A stretch of DNA of 51,257 nucleotides from Deltaproteobacteria bacterium (lineage in GTDB: Bacteria; Desulfobacterota; Desulfobacteria; Desulfobacterales; SURF-15): contig JAFDFZ010000023.1 of the NCBI GenBank assembly GCA_019309565.1, forward strand, positions 1 through 51,257. The letters run 5' to 3'. Under the pieces are notes generated by a model. It saw nothing but the letters and a program-made list of their open reading frames with translations, was not told where the DNA came from and ran no database searches. Of this stretch, positions 33,878-42,777 are shown one piece after another. Within the stretch, counting starts at the first letter, position 1. Each line of letters begins with the position of its first letter. Position numbers and translations under genes: made by a program.

Positions 33878-34846
33878 ATGACGATCCCCAGGAAAAAAAT
33901 GATAGAAATGTATACAACCATGTTAAAGATTCGATTGTTTGAAACAAGGGTTTCCGAACTGTTCGCCGCCAACAAGATTCCCGGCGTAGTTCATCTTTAC
34001 ATTGGGGAAGAAGCCGTGGCGGCCGGGGTTTGTGCAACATTGCGCAAAACCGACTACATCACCAGCACACACCGCGGCCACGGGCATCTTCTGGCAAAGG
34101 GCGGTGAGATCAAATTGATGATAGCTGAGCTTTTCGGGAAAAAGACAGGTTACTGCAAGGGAAAGGGCGGCTCCATGCATATTGCAGATATCGATCTGGG
34201 AATTCTTGGAGCCAACGGTATTGTCGGAGGGGGGCCCCCGCTTGCAACCGGTGCCGGGCTGGCTGCCAAGTACAAGGGAACCGACACCGTGGCAGTTTGT
34301 TTCTTTGGAGATGGTGCTTCCAACCAGGGTACCACACACGAAGCGATGAATCTTGCAGCCTGCTGGAAACTTCCGGTTATCTTTGTAAATGAGAACAATA
34401 TGTATGGGCTGTCAGCCTGTACATTGAACACCATGTGTGTTGCAGATGTGGCGGACAGGGCCGCTGCATACGGTATGCCGGGTGTTGTGGTGGATGGAAA
34501 CGATGTGATCGCTGTATATGAAGCAGCCTCTGAAGCCGTAAAACGAGCCCGACAGGGCCAGGGCCCGACACTGGTCGAATGCAAGACCTATCGCCATCGC
34601 GGTCACACGGAAGGAGATCCAGGAACGGCATACCGCAGCAAGGAAGAAATAGAAGAATGGAAAAAGAAAGATCCCATTCCGCGGTTTGAAAAGAAGTTGC
34701 TTCAAATGAAGGTATTGAGCCGAAAAAAAATGGACGACATCCGGGGTTCCCTTGAAAAGGAACTGGATGAGGGCCAGGAGTTTGCCGAAGAAAGCCCTTA
34801 TCCGGACCCAAGTGATGTCACCGTGGATGTCTATACAGCAAGTTAG
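33878..34846 (+). CDS. acoA: TPP-dependent dehydrogenase E1 alpha (acetoin dehydrogenase type)
   Basis: 322 residues from ATG 33878. An ATG nine bases earlier touches GGGAGG with no spacing, so the second fits better. Typical E1 alpha features: VVHLYIGEEAVAAGVCATL, STHRGHGHLLAKGG, KGGSMHIADIDLGILGANGI, and the ThDP motif starting GDGASNQGTTHEAMNLAA and ending VNENN. The phosphorylation-loop region reads YRHRGHTEGDP. It decarboxylates or cleaves the substrate and passes the acyl unit to lipoate on E2. The E1 alpha, E1 beta, AcoX order mirrors known acetoin (aco) clusters; pyruvate or another ketol cannot be excluded. Confidence 0.88.
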   Translation: MTIPRKKMIEMYTTMLKIRLFETRVSELFAANKIPGVVHLYIGEEAVAAGVCATLRKTDYITSTHRGHGHLLAKGGEIKLMIAELFGKKTGYCKGKGGSMHIADIDLGILGANGIVGGGPPLATGAGLAAKYKGTDTVAVCFFGDGASNQGTTHEAMNLAACWKLPVIFVNENNMYGLSACTLNTMCVADVADRAAAYGMPGVVVDGNDVIAVYEAASEAVKRARQGQGPTLVECKTYRHRGHTEGDPGTAYRSKEEIEEWKKKDPIPRFEKKLLQMKVLSRKKMDDIRGSLEKELDEGQEFAEESPYPDPSDVTVDVYTAS

Positions 34847-34963
34847 GGTTTTAGCTGCGGTTGGAAATGCGGAAGCAAAGAGATGAATCTTTGGGGTAAA
34901 AAACACAAACCATTAAAGAGATTTTCATAAAGCCAGCATAACTGGTACAGGAGAACATATACA

Positions 34964-35941
34964 ATGCCGGAAATGAGATTTTTAGAAGCACTGAGAGATG
35001 CCCTTCGACTGGAGATGGAAAGGGATCCCAATGTCTATATCATTGGAGAAGATGTGGGAATATATGGGAATGTTTTCGGGGTGACCAAAGGATTGATAGA
35101 CCTGTTCGGCCCTGATCGCGTTCGCGATACCCCCATCACGGAAAGCGCCATCGTCGGGGCTGCGGTGGGATCAGCGGCATGCGGACTGCGGCCGGTGGCA
35201 GAAGTGATGTATGTGGATTTCATCGGTGTTGCCCTGGATCAACTCTATAACCAGGCCGCCAAAATGAGATATATGTTTGGAGGAAAGATCAAGATACCGC
35301 TTGTGCTCAGAAGTGCCTGTGGGGCCGGAAGGGGAGGTGCTGCTCAGCACTCCCAGTCCCTGGAGTCATGGTTTATGCATGTACCGGGACTCAAAGTGGT
35401 GATGCCCAGCACCCCGGCGGATGCAAAGGGCTTGCTGATCTCTTCGATTCGGGACGACAATCCCGTGGTCTTTCTCGAACACAAGTTACTCTATCCCACG
35501 AAAGGAGAAGTACCCCAAGGGGAATACACGATTCCTCTGGGGCTGGCTGCCATCAAACGCCCTGGAAAAGACGTTACGGTGGTCGCTACGGCTCGAATGG
35601 TACATTATGCTTTGAATGCCGCTGAGAAGCTATCTTCAGAGGGCATCCAGATCGAACTGGTGGATCCTCGAACCCTATCTCCGCTTGACGAAGAAACCAT
35701 ACTGGAATCTGTAAGAAAAACCCATCGACTTGTCATTGTCCATGAAGAGGTGAAGTTTGCAGGCTCGGGAGCCGAAATTGCGGCCATGGTTGCGGAAAAA
35801 GCAATCGATTATCTGGACGCACCTATACTGCGGGTGGCTGCTCCGTTCAGTCCGGTACCTTTCTCGCCGAGCCTTGAAAACGAATTTATCCCGAGCGAAG
35901 AAAAAATCATCAATGCTGTAAGAACGGCGATGCGCGGATAA
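34964..35941 (+). CDS. acoB: TPP-dependent dehydrogenase E1 beta (acetoin dehydrogenase type)
   Basis: 325 residues, ATG 34964 with CAGGAG upstream. Transketolase-like fold: EALRDALRLEMERDPNVYII, GEDVGIYGNVFGVTKGL, DTPITESAIVGAAVGSAACG (catalytic Glu of the ThDP site), RSACGAGRGGAAQHSQSLES, and a C-terminal domain with ELVDPRTLSPLDEETI and VIVHEEVKFAGSGAEIAA. It forms the heterotetrameric E1 with the alpha subunit encoded 117 bases upstream. The E. coli-type single-chain E1 is unrelated in layout. Confidence 0.9.
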   Translation: MPEMRFLEALRDALRLEMERDPNVYIIGEDVGIYGNVFGVTKGLIDLFGPDRVRDTPITESAIVGAAVGSAACGLRPVAEVMYVDFIGVALDQLYNQAAKMRYMFGGKIKIPLVLRSACGAGRGGAAQHSQSLESWFMHVPGLKVVMPSTPADAKGLLISSIRDDNPVVFLEHKLLYPTKGEVPQGEYTIPLGLAAIKRPGKDVTVVATARMVHYALNAAEKLSSEGIQIELVDPRTLSPLDEETILESVRKTHRLVIVHEEVKFAGSGAEIAAMVAEKAIDYLDAPILRVAAPFSPVPFSPSLENEFIPSEEKIINAVRTAMRG

Positions 35942-35955
35942 TCCTGGAAACGGCT

Positions 35956-36945
35956 ATGTCTTTGGTGGGGATCATTGCAAATCCAGCCTCTGGTAAGGAT
36001 ATTCGTCGATTGGTCGCTTACGGCAGCGTATTCGACAATGAAGAGAAAGTCCGCATGATTCGACGGATTCTTCTGGGCCTATCAGCCGTTGGTGTCAACG
36101 AGGTGTGCTATATGCCCGATACCTATGGAATCGTTAATCGGGCACTATCAGAAGTAGAAATCCCTATCCGCTGCTATCCAACCCCCTTTAATATTAAAGG
36201 CGATCAAGACGATTCGATCCGGGCGGCAGGTTTTATGGCGCAACGCAAAGCGGATTGCATTATCACCTTAGGGGGAGATGGTACCAACCGTGTTGTGGTA
36301 AAAGGCAGCGTATCAGTACCAATCCTGCCCGTTTCAACGGGAACAAACAACGTTTTTCCCGCCATGATCGAAGGAACCATAGCCGGTATGGCCGCAGCGC
36401 TGATTGCCGAAAAGATGGTGCCCCTGCCGGAGGCTTCCTACCGCTCAACCATACTGGAAGTTGTATTGGACGGGCAGCCAGCCGACTTATCCCTGGTGGA
36501 TGTAGCCGTTTATGATGATCCGTTTATCGGTTCACGTGCAATCTGGAAAATTGAAAAGGTCCGGCAAATCTTTTTAAACCGGGCTGAACCCAACAGCATC
36601 GGTTTATCTTCCATTGGCGGCCTGCTGCACCCGGTTTCCGCTGAATCCCCCCAAGGACTTGTCCTTGAACTCGGCAAAGGTGAAGGGACGGTAACCGCAC
36701 CGGTAGCCCCGGGGTTAATCCAAACTGTATCCATCAAGAAGAAATCTGTCCTAACAGTTGGAGAAGAAACCGATGTCACGTTCTCGCCCGCTGTTATTGC
36801 TTTAGACGGCGAGCGGGAGCTTGAAATTCAAAAGGGACGGCAGGTTTCGATACGTCTTAAATCACAGGGCCCCATCGTGGTGGATGTTCATCGAACGATG
36901 GGTTTTGCGGCAAAAAATAACATACTGACCAGCAATCCCCGGTGA
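35956..36945 (+). CDS. acoX: AcoX-family ATP-NAD kinase-like protein
   Basis: 329 residues, starting 14 bases after the E1 beta stop, so probably translationally coupled. NAD-kinase-like fold: VGIIANPASGKDIRRLVAYG, CIITLGGDGTNRVVVKG (GGDGT motif) and LPVSTGTNNVFPAMIEGT (TNN-type motif). AcoX proteins occur with acetoin dehydrogenase genes in several bacteria; their exact role is unsettled, and a kinase activity on NAD or a small molecule is assumed from the fold. Its presence is the best argument that this TPP/lipoyl complex is of the acetoin type. No frameshift or truncation. Confidence 0.85.
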   Translation: MSLVGIIANPASGKDIRRLVAYGSVFDNEEKVRMIRRILLGLSAVGVNEVCYMPDTYGIVNRALSEVEIPIRCYPTPFNIKGDQDDSIRAAGFMAQRKADCIITLGGDGTNRVVVKGSVSVPILPVSTGTNNVFPAMIEGTIAGMAAALIAEKMVPLPEASYRSTILEVVLDGQPADLSLVDVAVYDDPFIGSRAIWKIEKVRQIFLNRAEPNSIGLSSIGGLLHPVSAESPQGLVLELGKGEGTVTAPVAPGLIQTVSIKKKSVLTVGEETDVTFSPAVIALDGERELEIQKGRQVSIRLKSQGPIVVDVHRTMGFAAKNNILTSNPR

Positions 36946-37022
36946 AATACAGGCAACAAGCCGGGTGATTGCTGCATTTTAACCGATTTTGTCCATCGAA
37001 ACGAAAATAAAGGAGGATCACC

Positions 37023-38432
37023 ATGAATATAATTCTAATCGTACTGGACAGCTTGAGACTTGATCATGTGGGCTGCTATGGAAATTCGTGGATTCAAACA
37101 CCCAATCTCGATTCGTTTGCAAAAGAAAGCGCCTTGTTTGAAAGGGCCGCTCCTGAAAGTCTGCCCACCATCCAGGTAAGACGAGCGATTCTTACAGGAA
37201 ACCGCCTCTTTCCTTTCAGGGACTGGAAGGCTCACTTAGGAGACAACGTTATTGCCCCGGGATGGGCTCCCCTTCGGGATGAGGATGTCACCCTCGCCGA
37301 AATTTTTCAGGATGCTGGTTACACAACCGCGTTTATCACAGATGTCTATCATATGTTCAAACCATCTATGAATTTTCATCGGGGTTTTGACGAATGGCGG
37401 TTCATCCGCGGCCAGGAGTACGACCGGTACCGAATCGCTCCGCCTCCGCCGAACATAGATGTGGATCACTATATCAGCCCTAAACTCAAGGGAACCTATG
37501 CCTATGCAAAGGTGGTGCAGTATCTTTCCAATACGTGTCACCGCAAAGGCGAGGAAGACTATTTTGCCCCTATGGTGTTCAGAGACGCTATGCGGTGGGT
37601 AGAAGAGAATCATGATCACGCTGAAAAATTTTTTCTCTGGATAGACTGTTTTGACCCTCACGAACCATGGGACCCCCCGCAGGAATACCGCGATATGTAC
37701 AACCCCGGGTACACCGGAAGAGAATATATCGTAGGACAGGCGGGTGACCCGCTTAAATATATGTCAGAAGAAGAACTGAAGCACACCCGCGCGCTCTATG
37801 CGGGCGAGGTGACCATGGTAGACAGATGGTTTGGCAAATTCATCGATAAGGTCAAGGAACTTGGGCTTTTCGATACCTCCATGATCGTTGTGGTATCCGA
37901 TCACGGCCATCCGCTGGGAGAACATGGAATATTACATAAGATCGCCTACGCCATGTACCCCACTCTTCTCGACATTCCGCTTCTGATTCATCATCCAAAA
38001 AGTGAGGGCAGCGGGAAAAGGGTAAAAGAGTTCGTCTACCATCACGACCTTTTTGCCACCATGTTGAACTTTGCCGGTGTCAAACCGCCAGAGAAGGTGG
38101 ACGGAGAGGATATTTGGCCCTTGGTAACAGGTGAAGGCGGCCCTAAAAGAGAGTATGTAACCTGTGGAATGGAAAAGTATGTATGGGTTAAAGATGACCG
38201 CTATGTATACATATCTGAAACAGACGGCAGTAACCCGCGGCTGTTCGATCTTCGCTCAGATCCGGGCAACTACACGAACATTGCCGCAGATAATCCCCAG
38301 GTAGTGAAGGAAATGTACGAAAAAGCGGTCGAAAGTGCGGGGGGGCCTCTGCCGGTTTTCGATTACCTGCCAAGCTACATGGCCAGTGCAACTTTTTCAA
38401 CGGCGATGACCCGTAGAAAAGAGAAAAGGTAG
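37023..38432 (+). CDS. sulfatase-fold hydrolase with Thr at the formylglycine position
   Basis: 469 residues, ATG after AAAGGAGG. Alkaline-phosphatase superfamily: ILIVLDSLRLDHVGCYGNSW (metal Asp), CFDPHEPWDPP, IVVVSDHGHPLGEHGILHK (metal Asp/His) and a C-terminal LFDLRSDPGNYTNIA. The usual sulfatase active site C-x-P-S-R aligns with T-I-Q-V-R in LPTIQVRRAILTG: the R and the following LTG fit, but Cys is replaced by Thr. It cannot form formylglycine, so a plain sulfatase is unlikely. A Thr nucleophile is known in phosphodiesterase-type members of the superfamily. No signal peptide, so cytosolic. It lies 77 bases after acoX and ends the operon at a terminator. Substrate unknown. Confidence 0.85.
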   Translation: MNIILIVLDSLRLDHVGCYGNSWIQTPNLDSFAKESALFERAAPESLPTIQVRRAILTGNRLFPFRDWKAHLGDNVIAPGWAPLRDEDVTLAEIFQDAGYTTAFITDVYHMFKPSMNFHRGFDEWRFIRGQEYDRYRIAPPPPNIDVDHYISPKLKGTYAYAKVVQYLSNTCHRKGEEDYFAPMVFRDAMRWVEENHDHAEKFFLWIDCFDPHEPWDPPQEYRDMYNPGYTGREYIVGQAGDPLKYMSEEELKHTRALYAGEVTMVDRWFGKFIDKVKELGLFDTSMIVVVSDHGHPLGEHGILHKIAYAMYPTLLDIPLLIHHPKSEGSGKRVKEFVYHHDLFATMLNFAGVKPPEKVDGEDIWPLVTGEGGPKREYVTCGMEKYVWVKDDRYVYISETDGSNPRLFDLRSDPGNYTNIAADNPQVVKEMYEKAVESAGGPLPVFDYLPSYMASATFSTAMTRRKEKR

Positions 38433-38483
38433 TAACGATGGATGCCATGGTGGATCTGAACCAATCTTGAATAATCGTAACAA

Positions 38484-38520
38484 GAAACAGGCCCCTTTGT
38501 GCTGTGCCGGGGCCTGTTTC
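38484..38520. terminator. bidirectional terminator hairpin
   Basis: GAAACAGGCCCC (38484-38495) and GGGGCCTGTTTC (38509-38520) form 12 perfect pairs with a 13-base loop. It lies between the convergent sulfatase-like and dctP genes. The minus-strand side is followed by TTGTT. Confidence 0.75.
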
Positions 38521-38536
38521 CAGCAGCAATACTGTT

Positions 38537-39592
38537 TTACTTCAACAGCAGATTATCAGAGAAGGTCTTTCGTTTGCCTTTTGCAATTTCTGATGCCTCC
38601 AATACAATCTGCTCGCCCCGCTTGGCATCCCCTCTGCCGATGGTCTTATAAAATTTCGGCCAGTTTCTTTTCGCCAGCACTGCAAACTCTTCTTCGTTTG
38701 CCGGTTCGTTGAACTTGATTCCAGGCTTGGATTTTAGGGTCAGCAACTGTCGCGGTTGTTGAATGTTTTCCATCCACCATCGTAGATATTTTGTCACCGA
38801 GTCGCCTGCCTTGGTGATGATCTGCTGGTGTTCTTTGGATAGCTTCTGGTAGAAAGGTTCAGCAATTAATACACAATGCTGCAATAGATTGTAATGCATT
38901 GGAGTGATATATTTGCACGGTTCGTACAATTTGGCTGAAACGATATCATCGATCGGATTGCCGCCGCCATGAACCACACCCTGGGTTAATGCGTTGAACA
39001 GCTCGTGCCAGGCCATGGGCTGGGGATTAACCCCCCAGGCTTCGTAGTTGCCGACAAGAATATCGTCTTTGGGAACTCTCCATACCAGGCCTTTCATGTC
39101 CGACGGATGGTAGATGGGACGTTTTGAATTGAAAAACGCACGAAATCCCATTGCTTCCCATCCGATAAGACGCACATTCGCCTCCTTGATGGTCCAGTTT
39201 CTGGCATGTTTCCATGCTGCATCGTGAATACGGTAAGCCTCCTCTAAGCTGCTCACCACATAAGGAAGGTTGAAGAATCCAAGGGATCGTACTCTTGGTG
39301 TCAGATTGTTGATGGCGATCCATTGCATTTCCAGAGTCCCCAGTTGCAGTGCCTGGGTCATCTGCTGCTCCCCGCCCAGTTGCGCCTTGCCATAGATCTC
39401 CACTTTAATCTCACCCTGGGACCACAGTTCCACTACTTCCTTGAACTTTTCCGCATATTCGTCGGCAGGATTCGGCTTTGACATGCCGGCATGGCCGAAT
39501 TTTATGACCACCGGCCCCGCTGACACCGATTGGATTCCAACGGAAAAGACCGCAAAGGTCACTGCAAAAAATACGATAAATAATCGTTTCAT
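38537..39592 (-). CDS. dctP: TRAP solute-binding protein DctP, system 1
   Basis: 351 residues, ATG with AAGGAGG upstream. Signal peptide (about 1-25, ending VSAGP). DctP fold: IKFGHAGMSKPNPADEYAEK, IYGKAQLGGEQQMTQALQLG and MKGLVWRVPKDDILVGNYEA, whose Arg in the WRV stretch is the conserved carboxylate-binding Arg. NALTQGVVHGGGNPIDDIV is the usual G-x-D/N segment. It captures an organic acid in the periplasm for DctQM encoded downstream. It is the first... third gene by position but last by transcription: the operon runs dctQ-dctM-dctP on the minus strand. Confidence 0.9.
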   Translation of the reverse strand: MKRLFIVFFAVTFAVFSVGIQSVSAGPVVIKFGHAGMSKPNPADEYAEKFKEVVELWSQGEIKVEIYGKAQLGGEQQMTQALQLGTLEMQWIAINNLTPRVRSLGFFNLPYVVSSLEEAYRIHDAAWKHARNWTIKEANVRLIGWEAMGFRAFFNSKRPIYHPSDMKGLVWRVPKDDILVGNYEAWGVNPQPMAWHELFNALTQGVVHGGGNPIDDIVSAKLYEPCKYITPMHYNLLQHCVLIAEPFYQKLSKEHQQIITKAGDSVTKYLRWWMENIQQPRQLLTLKSKPGIKFNEPANEEEFAVLAKRNWPKFYKTIGRGDAKRGEQIVLEASEIAKGKRKTFSDNLLLK

Positions 39593-39689
39593 TTCTCTAC
39601 CTCCTTTTTAAAATGATATAAGTAGAATCCATTAGTTGCCTGGAATGAATCGCTTTTATTATCACCCCCTTTCCCTTAAAAAAGGACTC

Positions 39690-40982
39690 TCACATCGCTC
39701 CCATCCCCAATAGATGAGGCAACCAGATGGAAATCTGTGGAAAATAGGCGATAACCAAAAGGCATAGCACGATGGCTATGATATGAGGAATCACATGAAG
39801 ACTCAGACGCTCCAGAGGAACATCGGCCAACTGCATGGCCACAAAAAGATTAACCCCAAGGGGAGGGGTTAGAAAAGCAATCTCATTGGTAACCACAAAA
39901 ATAATACCGAAGTGAATCGGATCCATGCCCAGTTTTGTGATCACCGGTAAAAGAACCGGTGTCAGAATCATGATGGTAGACAATGTCTCCATGAACATTC
40001 CCAGAATAAATAGAAATCCAATGATGATCAATGTGACCACAAACCAGTTTTGGCTGACGCTTGAAAGCAAATCGGTCAACATCAAAGGAACCCTGTACAT
40101 GGTCATCAGTTTGCCGAATACAAGAGAGGTTCCAATGAGCATGGCCAGGGGGCCGAAGGTTTCCGATGTGATTTTCAGGCAGTCGTAAAAAAGTGAAAGG
40201 CTAAGCTTTCTGTACACTATTCCCCCCACAACCAGCGCATACACAACTGCAATGATGGAAGCTTCCACCGGGGTGAAAATTCCTCCGTAGATTCCACCCA
40301 GAATCACAAACGGTGCAGCCAGGGCGAACTTGGATTGCCAGATAGTCTTAAGAAAATCGACCCATTCGAACCTTTCAGCAGTGCCACCAAAATTAAACCG
40401 GCGGGCCACATAATACGCCACAAAACAGTGTGCAAACCCGATGATAAACCCCGGGAAAAAACCCGCAATGAAAAGACCCGAAATGGACACGTTGGCGATA
40501 ACACCATAGATGATCATGGGATTGCTGGGAGGAATCAGGATTCCAAGCGTACCCCCGGAGGAAGATACCGCACCGGCATAATCAGCGCCATAGCCGCGTC
40601 TTTTCATTGCGGGTATCATCAGAGAACCCACTGCCGCAACCGTACCTGGACCAGATCCGCTTACAGCAGAGAAAAACATGCAGGATAAGATTGTAGCAAC
40701 CCCCAGCCCCCCCTTCATTCTGCCGACCACTTTTTGAACCACCACAATAATGTCCTCTGTCAAACCCGTTTTTTCCATGATCGTCCCCGCAAGGATAAAG
40801 CACGGTATTGCCAGAAGCGGAAATTGATCCATTCCTTCGTAAATCGTCTGCGGGATAATGACCAGGGGAACATTGGTTCGCAACAAAGCCAGAAGGGATA
40901 CAACACCCAGCGAAATGAACACGGGAATTCCCATAATAAGGCAAGCGGGAAGACCGATAAGCAAGATTTCAACGGGAGACAC
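39690..40982 (-). CDS. dctM: TRAP transporter large permease DctM, system 1
   Basis: 430 residues, starts with GTG 40982 after AGGAGG; no better ATG. Twelve-helix inner-membrane protein: IPCFILAGTIMEKTGLTEDI, MFFSAVSGSGPGTVAAVGSL, SSSGGTLGILIPPSNPMIIY (re-entrant loop with IPPS), GGIFTPVEASIIAVVYALV and TNEIAFLTPPLGVNLFVAMQ. It carries the substrate and Na+ path of a TRAP system. It lies 11 bases after the small subunit gene and 97 bases before dctP. Confidence 0.93.
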   Translation of the reverse strand: MSPVEILLIGLPACLIMGIPVFISLGVVSLLALLRTNVPLVIIPQTIYEGMDQFPLLAIPCFILAGTIMEKTGLTEDIIVVVQKVVGRMKGGLGVATILSCMFFSAVSGSGPGTVAAVGSLMIPAMKRRGYGADYAGAVSSSGGTLGILIPPSNPMIIYGVIANVSISGLFIAGFFPGFIIGFAHCFVAYYVARRFNFGGTAERFEWVDFLKTIWQSKFALAAPFVILGGIYGGIFTPVEASIIAVVYALVVGGIVYRKLSLSLFYDCLKITSETFGPLAMLIGTSLVFGKLMTMYRVPLMLTDLLSSVSQNWFVVTLIIIGFLFILGMFMETLSTIMILTPVLLPVITKLGMDPIHFGIIFVVTNEIAFLTPPLGVNLFVAMQLADVPLERLSLHVIPHIIAIVLCLLVIAYFPQISIWLPHLLGMGAM

Positions 40983-40993
40983 CTCTTTTCCTC

Positions 40994-41491
40994 CTAGTAG
41001 TTGTAGCCTTTTTCTTTACCGGTAAACTGCCTGTAATAGCCGACGATGATTCGTACCGTCATCAACACAAAGCTGATGGGGATGACCAGGAACATGTAAG
41101 CCATGTTCAGATTCAAAGAAGGACTGAAATAGATGAACTTAAAGGCGTTTCTCACCATCAAAACGCTGTGATAGGCCACCACAATGTTAAAGACAACCCA
41201 GATAACATCAGCAGCAACAATGACATAAAGCCGCATCTTTTTGGGAAGAAGCAATATCGGTGCTGTTACCCGGATATGGCTCCGCTGCCGTGCAGCCAGG
41301 CTGGAGGCCAAAAACATCATCCACAAAAAAGCAAATCTTGATAGTTCCTCCGCCCATGTAATGGAGCCTTGCAGCAGATAACGGGTAAAAACCTGTGCAA
41401 ACAAGATGGAAACCATCATTACCATAGCCACAGCGCTGACATAGTCCTCGAAATTATTCCAGATGTTTTTAATCAATGCGATGGATTTCAT
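40994..41491 (-). CDS. dctQ: TRAP transporter small permease DctQ, system 1
   Basis: 165 residues, ATG 41491. Four membrane helices with the DctQ signature LLQGSITWAEELSRFAFLWM. It pairs with DctM. Its first few codons lie inside the relic of an FGGY kinase gene read in another frame (41469-41588), so the N-terminus was probably created by a deletion junction. The ribosome site GGAGATGTAAGG upstream also falls in that relic. Confidence 0.88.
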   Translation of the reverse strand: MKSIALIKNIWNNFEDYVSAVAMVMMVSILFAQVFTRYLLQGSITWAEELSRFAFLWMMFLASSLAARQRSHIRVTAPILLLPKKMRLYVIVAADVIWVVFNIVVAYHSVLMVRNAFKFIYFSPSLNLNMAYMFLVIPISFVLMTVRIIVGYYRQFTGKEKGYNY

Positions 41492-41588
41492 GGATTTGTT
41501 TCCTTACATCTCCGCCTGCATCGCAGACAAGCGCTTTTAAGTTTGTGGTTCCAGAATCCAGTCCGATTAAATCATAAAGCCCTATCTT
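41469..41588 (-). pseudogene. FGGY carbohydrate-kinase N-terminal relic
   Basis: A 39-codon frame reads YDLIGLDSGTTNLKALVCDA then GGDVRKQIHEIH before stopping at 41469. This is the ATP-binding start of FGGY sugar kinases (D-x-GTT-x-x-KA followed by D-x-x-G). No start codon is present (a TGA precedes it at 41589-41591), and the remaining about 450 residues are gone. It overlaps the start of dctQ in a different frame. This indicates a kinase gene lost by deletion at the edge of the TRAP operon. Confidence 0.7.
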
Positions 41589-41739
41589 TCAGGTTAACTT
41601 AAAAGGCAAGCGAAAATTTTGTCAAGAGAAAACACGCGCCGAGAGCTTGCCGGTGTGTATGAAACATGTTAATAAATTTTTGTTTTCTATTACCGTCTCA
41701 TATAAAATGCATTTGTAATTTTACAGGAGGTTTGGATCG

Positions 41740-42750
41740 ATGCGACAAAAACCAATCGTTGCCATTACCATGGGGGAGGCATCCGGAATAGGGCCGGAAA
41801 TATTAGTGAAGGTACTGGCTGAAAAGAAGATCCATGAAATATGTCGTCCCCTTGCCGTCGGGGATGGTAAAATTTTACAGCGAGCCGCGGAACTATTTAA
41901 AGCAAACATAGAGTTCAATAAAATCCTCTCGCCTCGGGATGCCATATGGGATGAATCTGTCATCAATTTAATCGACCATGATCGGATTGACCTTTCGGAA
42001 TTGCAACCGGGCAGACCCAATGCCACCACGGGTCAGGCCATGCTGGAGGACACCAAACTGCTTGTTGAATACTTCACACAAGGCAGCATCCATGCCGGGG
42101 TCGGCGGACCCCACAGCAAGAAAGCCGCCGAGCTGGCGGGGTATAACTTTGTGGGGTACCCATATTATATCGCGGATCTTATCGGAGCCCCAAATCCATT
42201 CATGATGCTGGTTGCCGGCAAATTACGAATTGCAAACACAACGCTTCATGTATCGCTAAAAGAGGCGTGTGACATGATCACCAAACAACTTGTACTTGAG
42301 GTTATCGAGGCTGTAAACGATGCTGTCGGCCTTTTTGGTATCGATAATCCTCGAATTGCGGTCACTGGGCTCAATCCACATGCCGGGGAGGAGGGCATGT
42401 TCGGCACAGAGGAAACCGATCAGATTCAACCGGCCATCGAGGAAGCCAACACTAAAGGCATTGAAGCCTTCGGCCCTTTTCCTGCCGATTCCCTGTTCTA
42501 CCAATGCAACACAAACCCCAGATACGACGCTTACGTTTGCATGTATCACGACCAGGCACATATTCCGGTTAAAGTGGAATCCTTTCTAAAGGCCTCGGCG
42601 GTGGCCATCGGCATACCCTATATTTTCGCAACTGTGGACCATGGCTGTGCACCGGACATTGCCTGGCAGGGGGTGGCCGATCATGGCGTGATCCGCACCA
42701 CAATAGAGCTGGTTTCACAAATGGCGAAAAACAAATTTAGCCTCAGTTAA
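41740..42750 (+). CDS. PdxA-family dehydrogenase (PdxA2-like)
   Basis: 336 residues, ATG with CAGGAGG upstream. PdxA fold: VAITMGEASGIGPEILVKVL, GVGGPHSKKAAELAGY, FMMLVAGKLRIANTTLHVSL (substrate and metal region), VTGLNPHAGEEGMFGTEETD, and the metal-binding MYHDQAHIPVKVE. PdxA proper oxidises 4-phosphohydroxy-threonine for vitamin B6. Related PdxA2 proteins oxidise threonate- or erythronate-4-phosphate in sugar-acid catabolism. Genomic placement, between a TRAP operon and a LarA homologue with no B6 genes, favours a catabolic PdxA2-like role (inference). The usual partner kinase (DUF1537) is not seen; an FGGY kinase relic lies 150 bases away. Confidence 0.87.
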   Translation: MRQKPIVAITMGEASGIGPEILVKVLAEKKIHEICRPLAVGDGKILQRAAELFKANIEFNKILSPRDAIWDESVINLIDHDRIDLSELQPGRPNATTGQAMLEDTKLLVEYFTQGSIHAGVGGPHSKKAAELAGYNFVGYPYYIADLIGAPNPFMMLVAGKLRIANTTLHVSLKEACDMITKQLVLEVIEAVNDAVGLFGIDNPRIAVTGLNPHAGEEGMFGTEETDQIQPAIEEANTKGIEAFGPFPADSLFYQCNTNPRYDAYVCMYHDQAHIPVKVESFLKASAVAIGIPYIFATVDHGCAPDIAWQGVADHGVIRTTIELVSQMAKNKFSLS

Positions 42751-42777
42751 CCTCATTGCGTAAAAGGAGGTGGTCCA

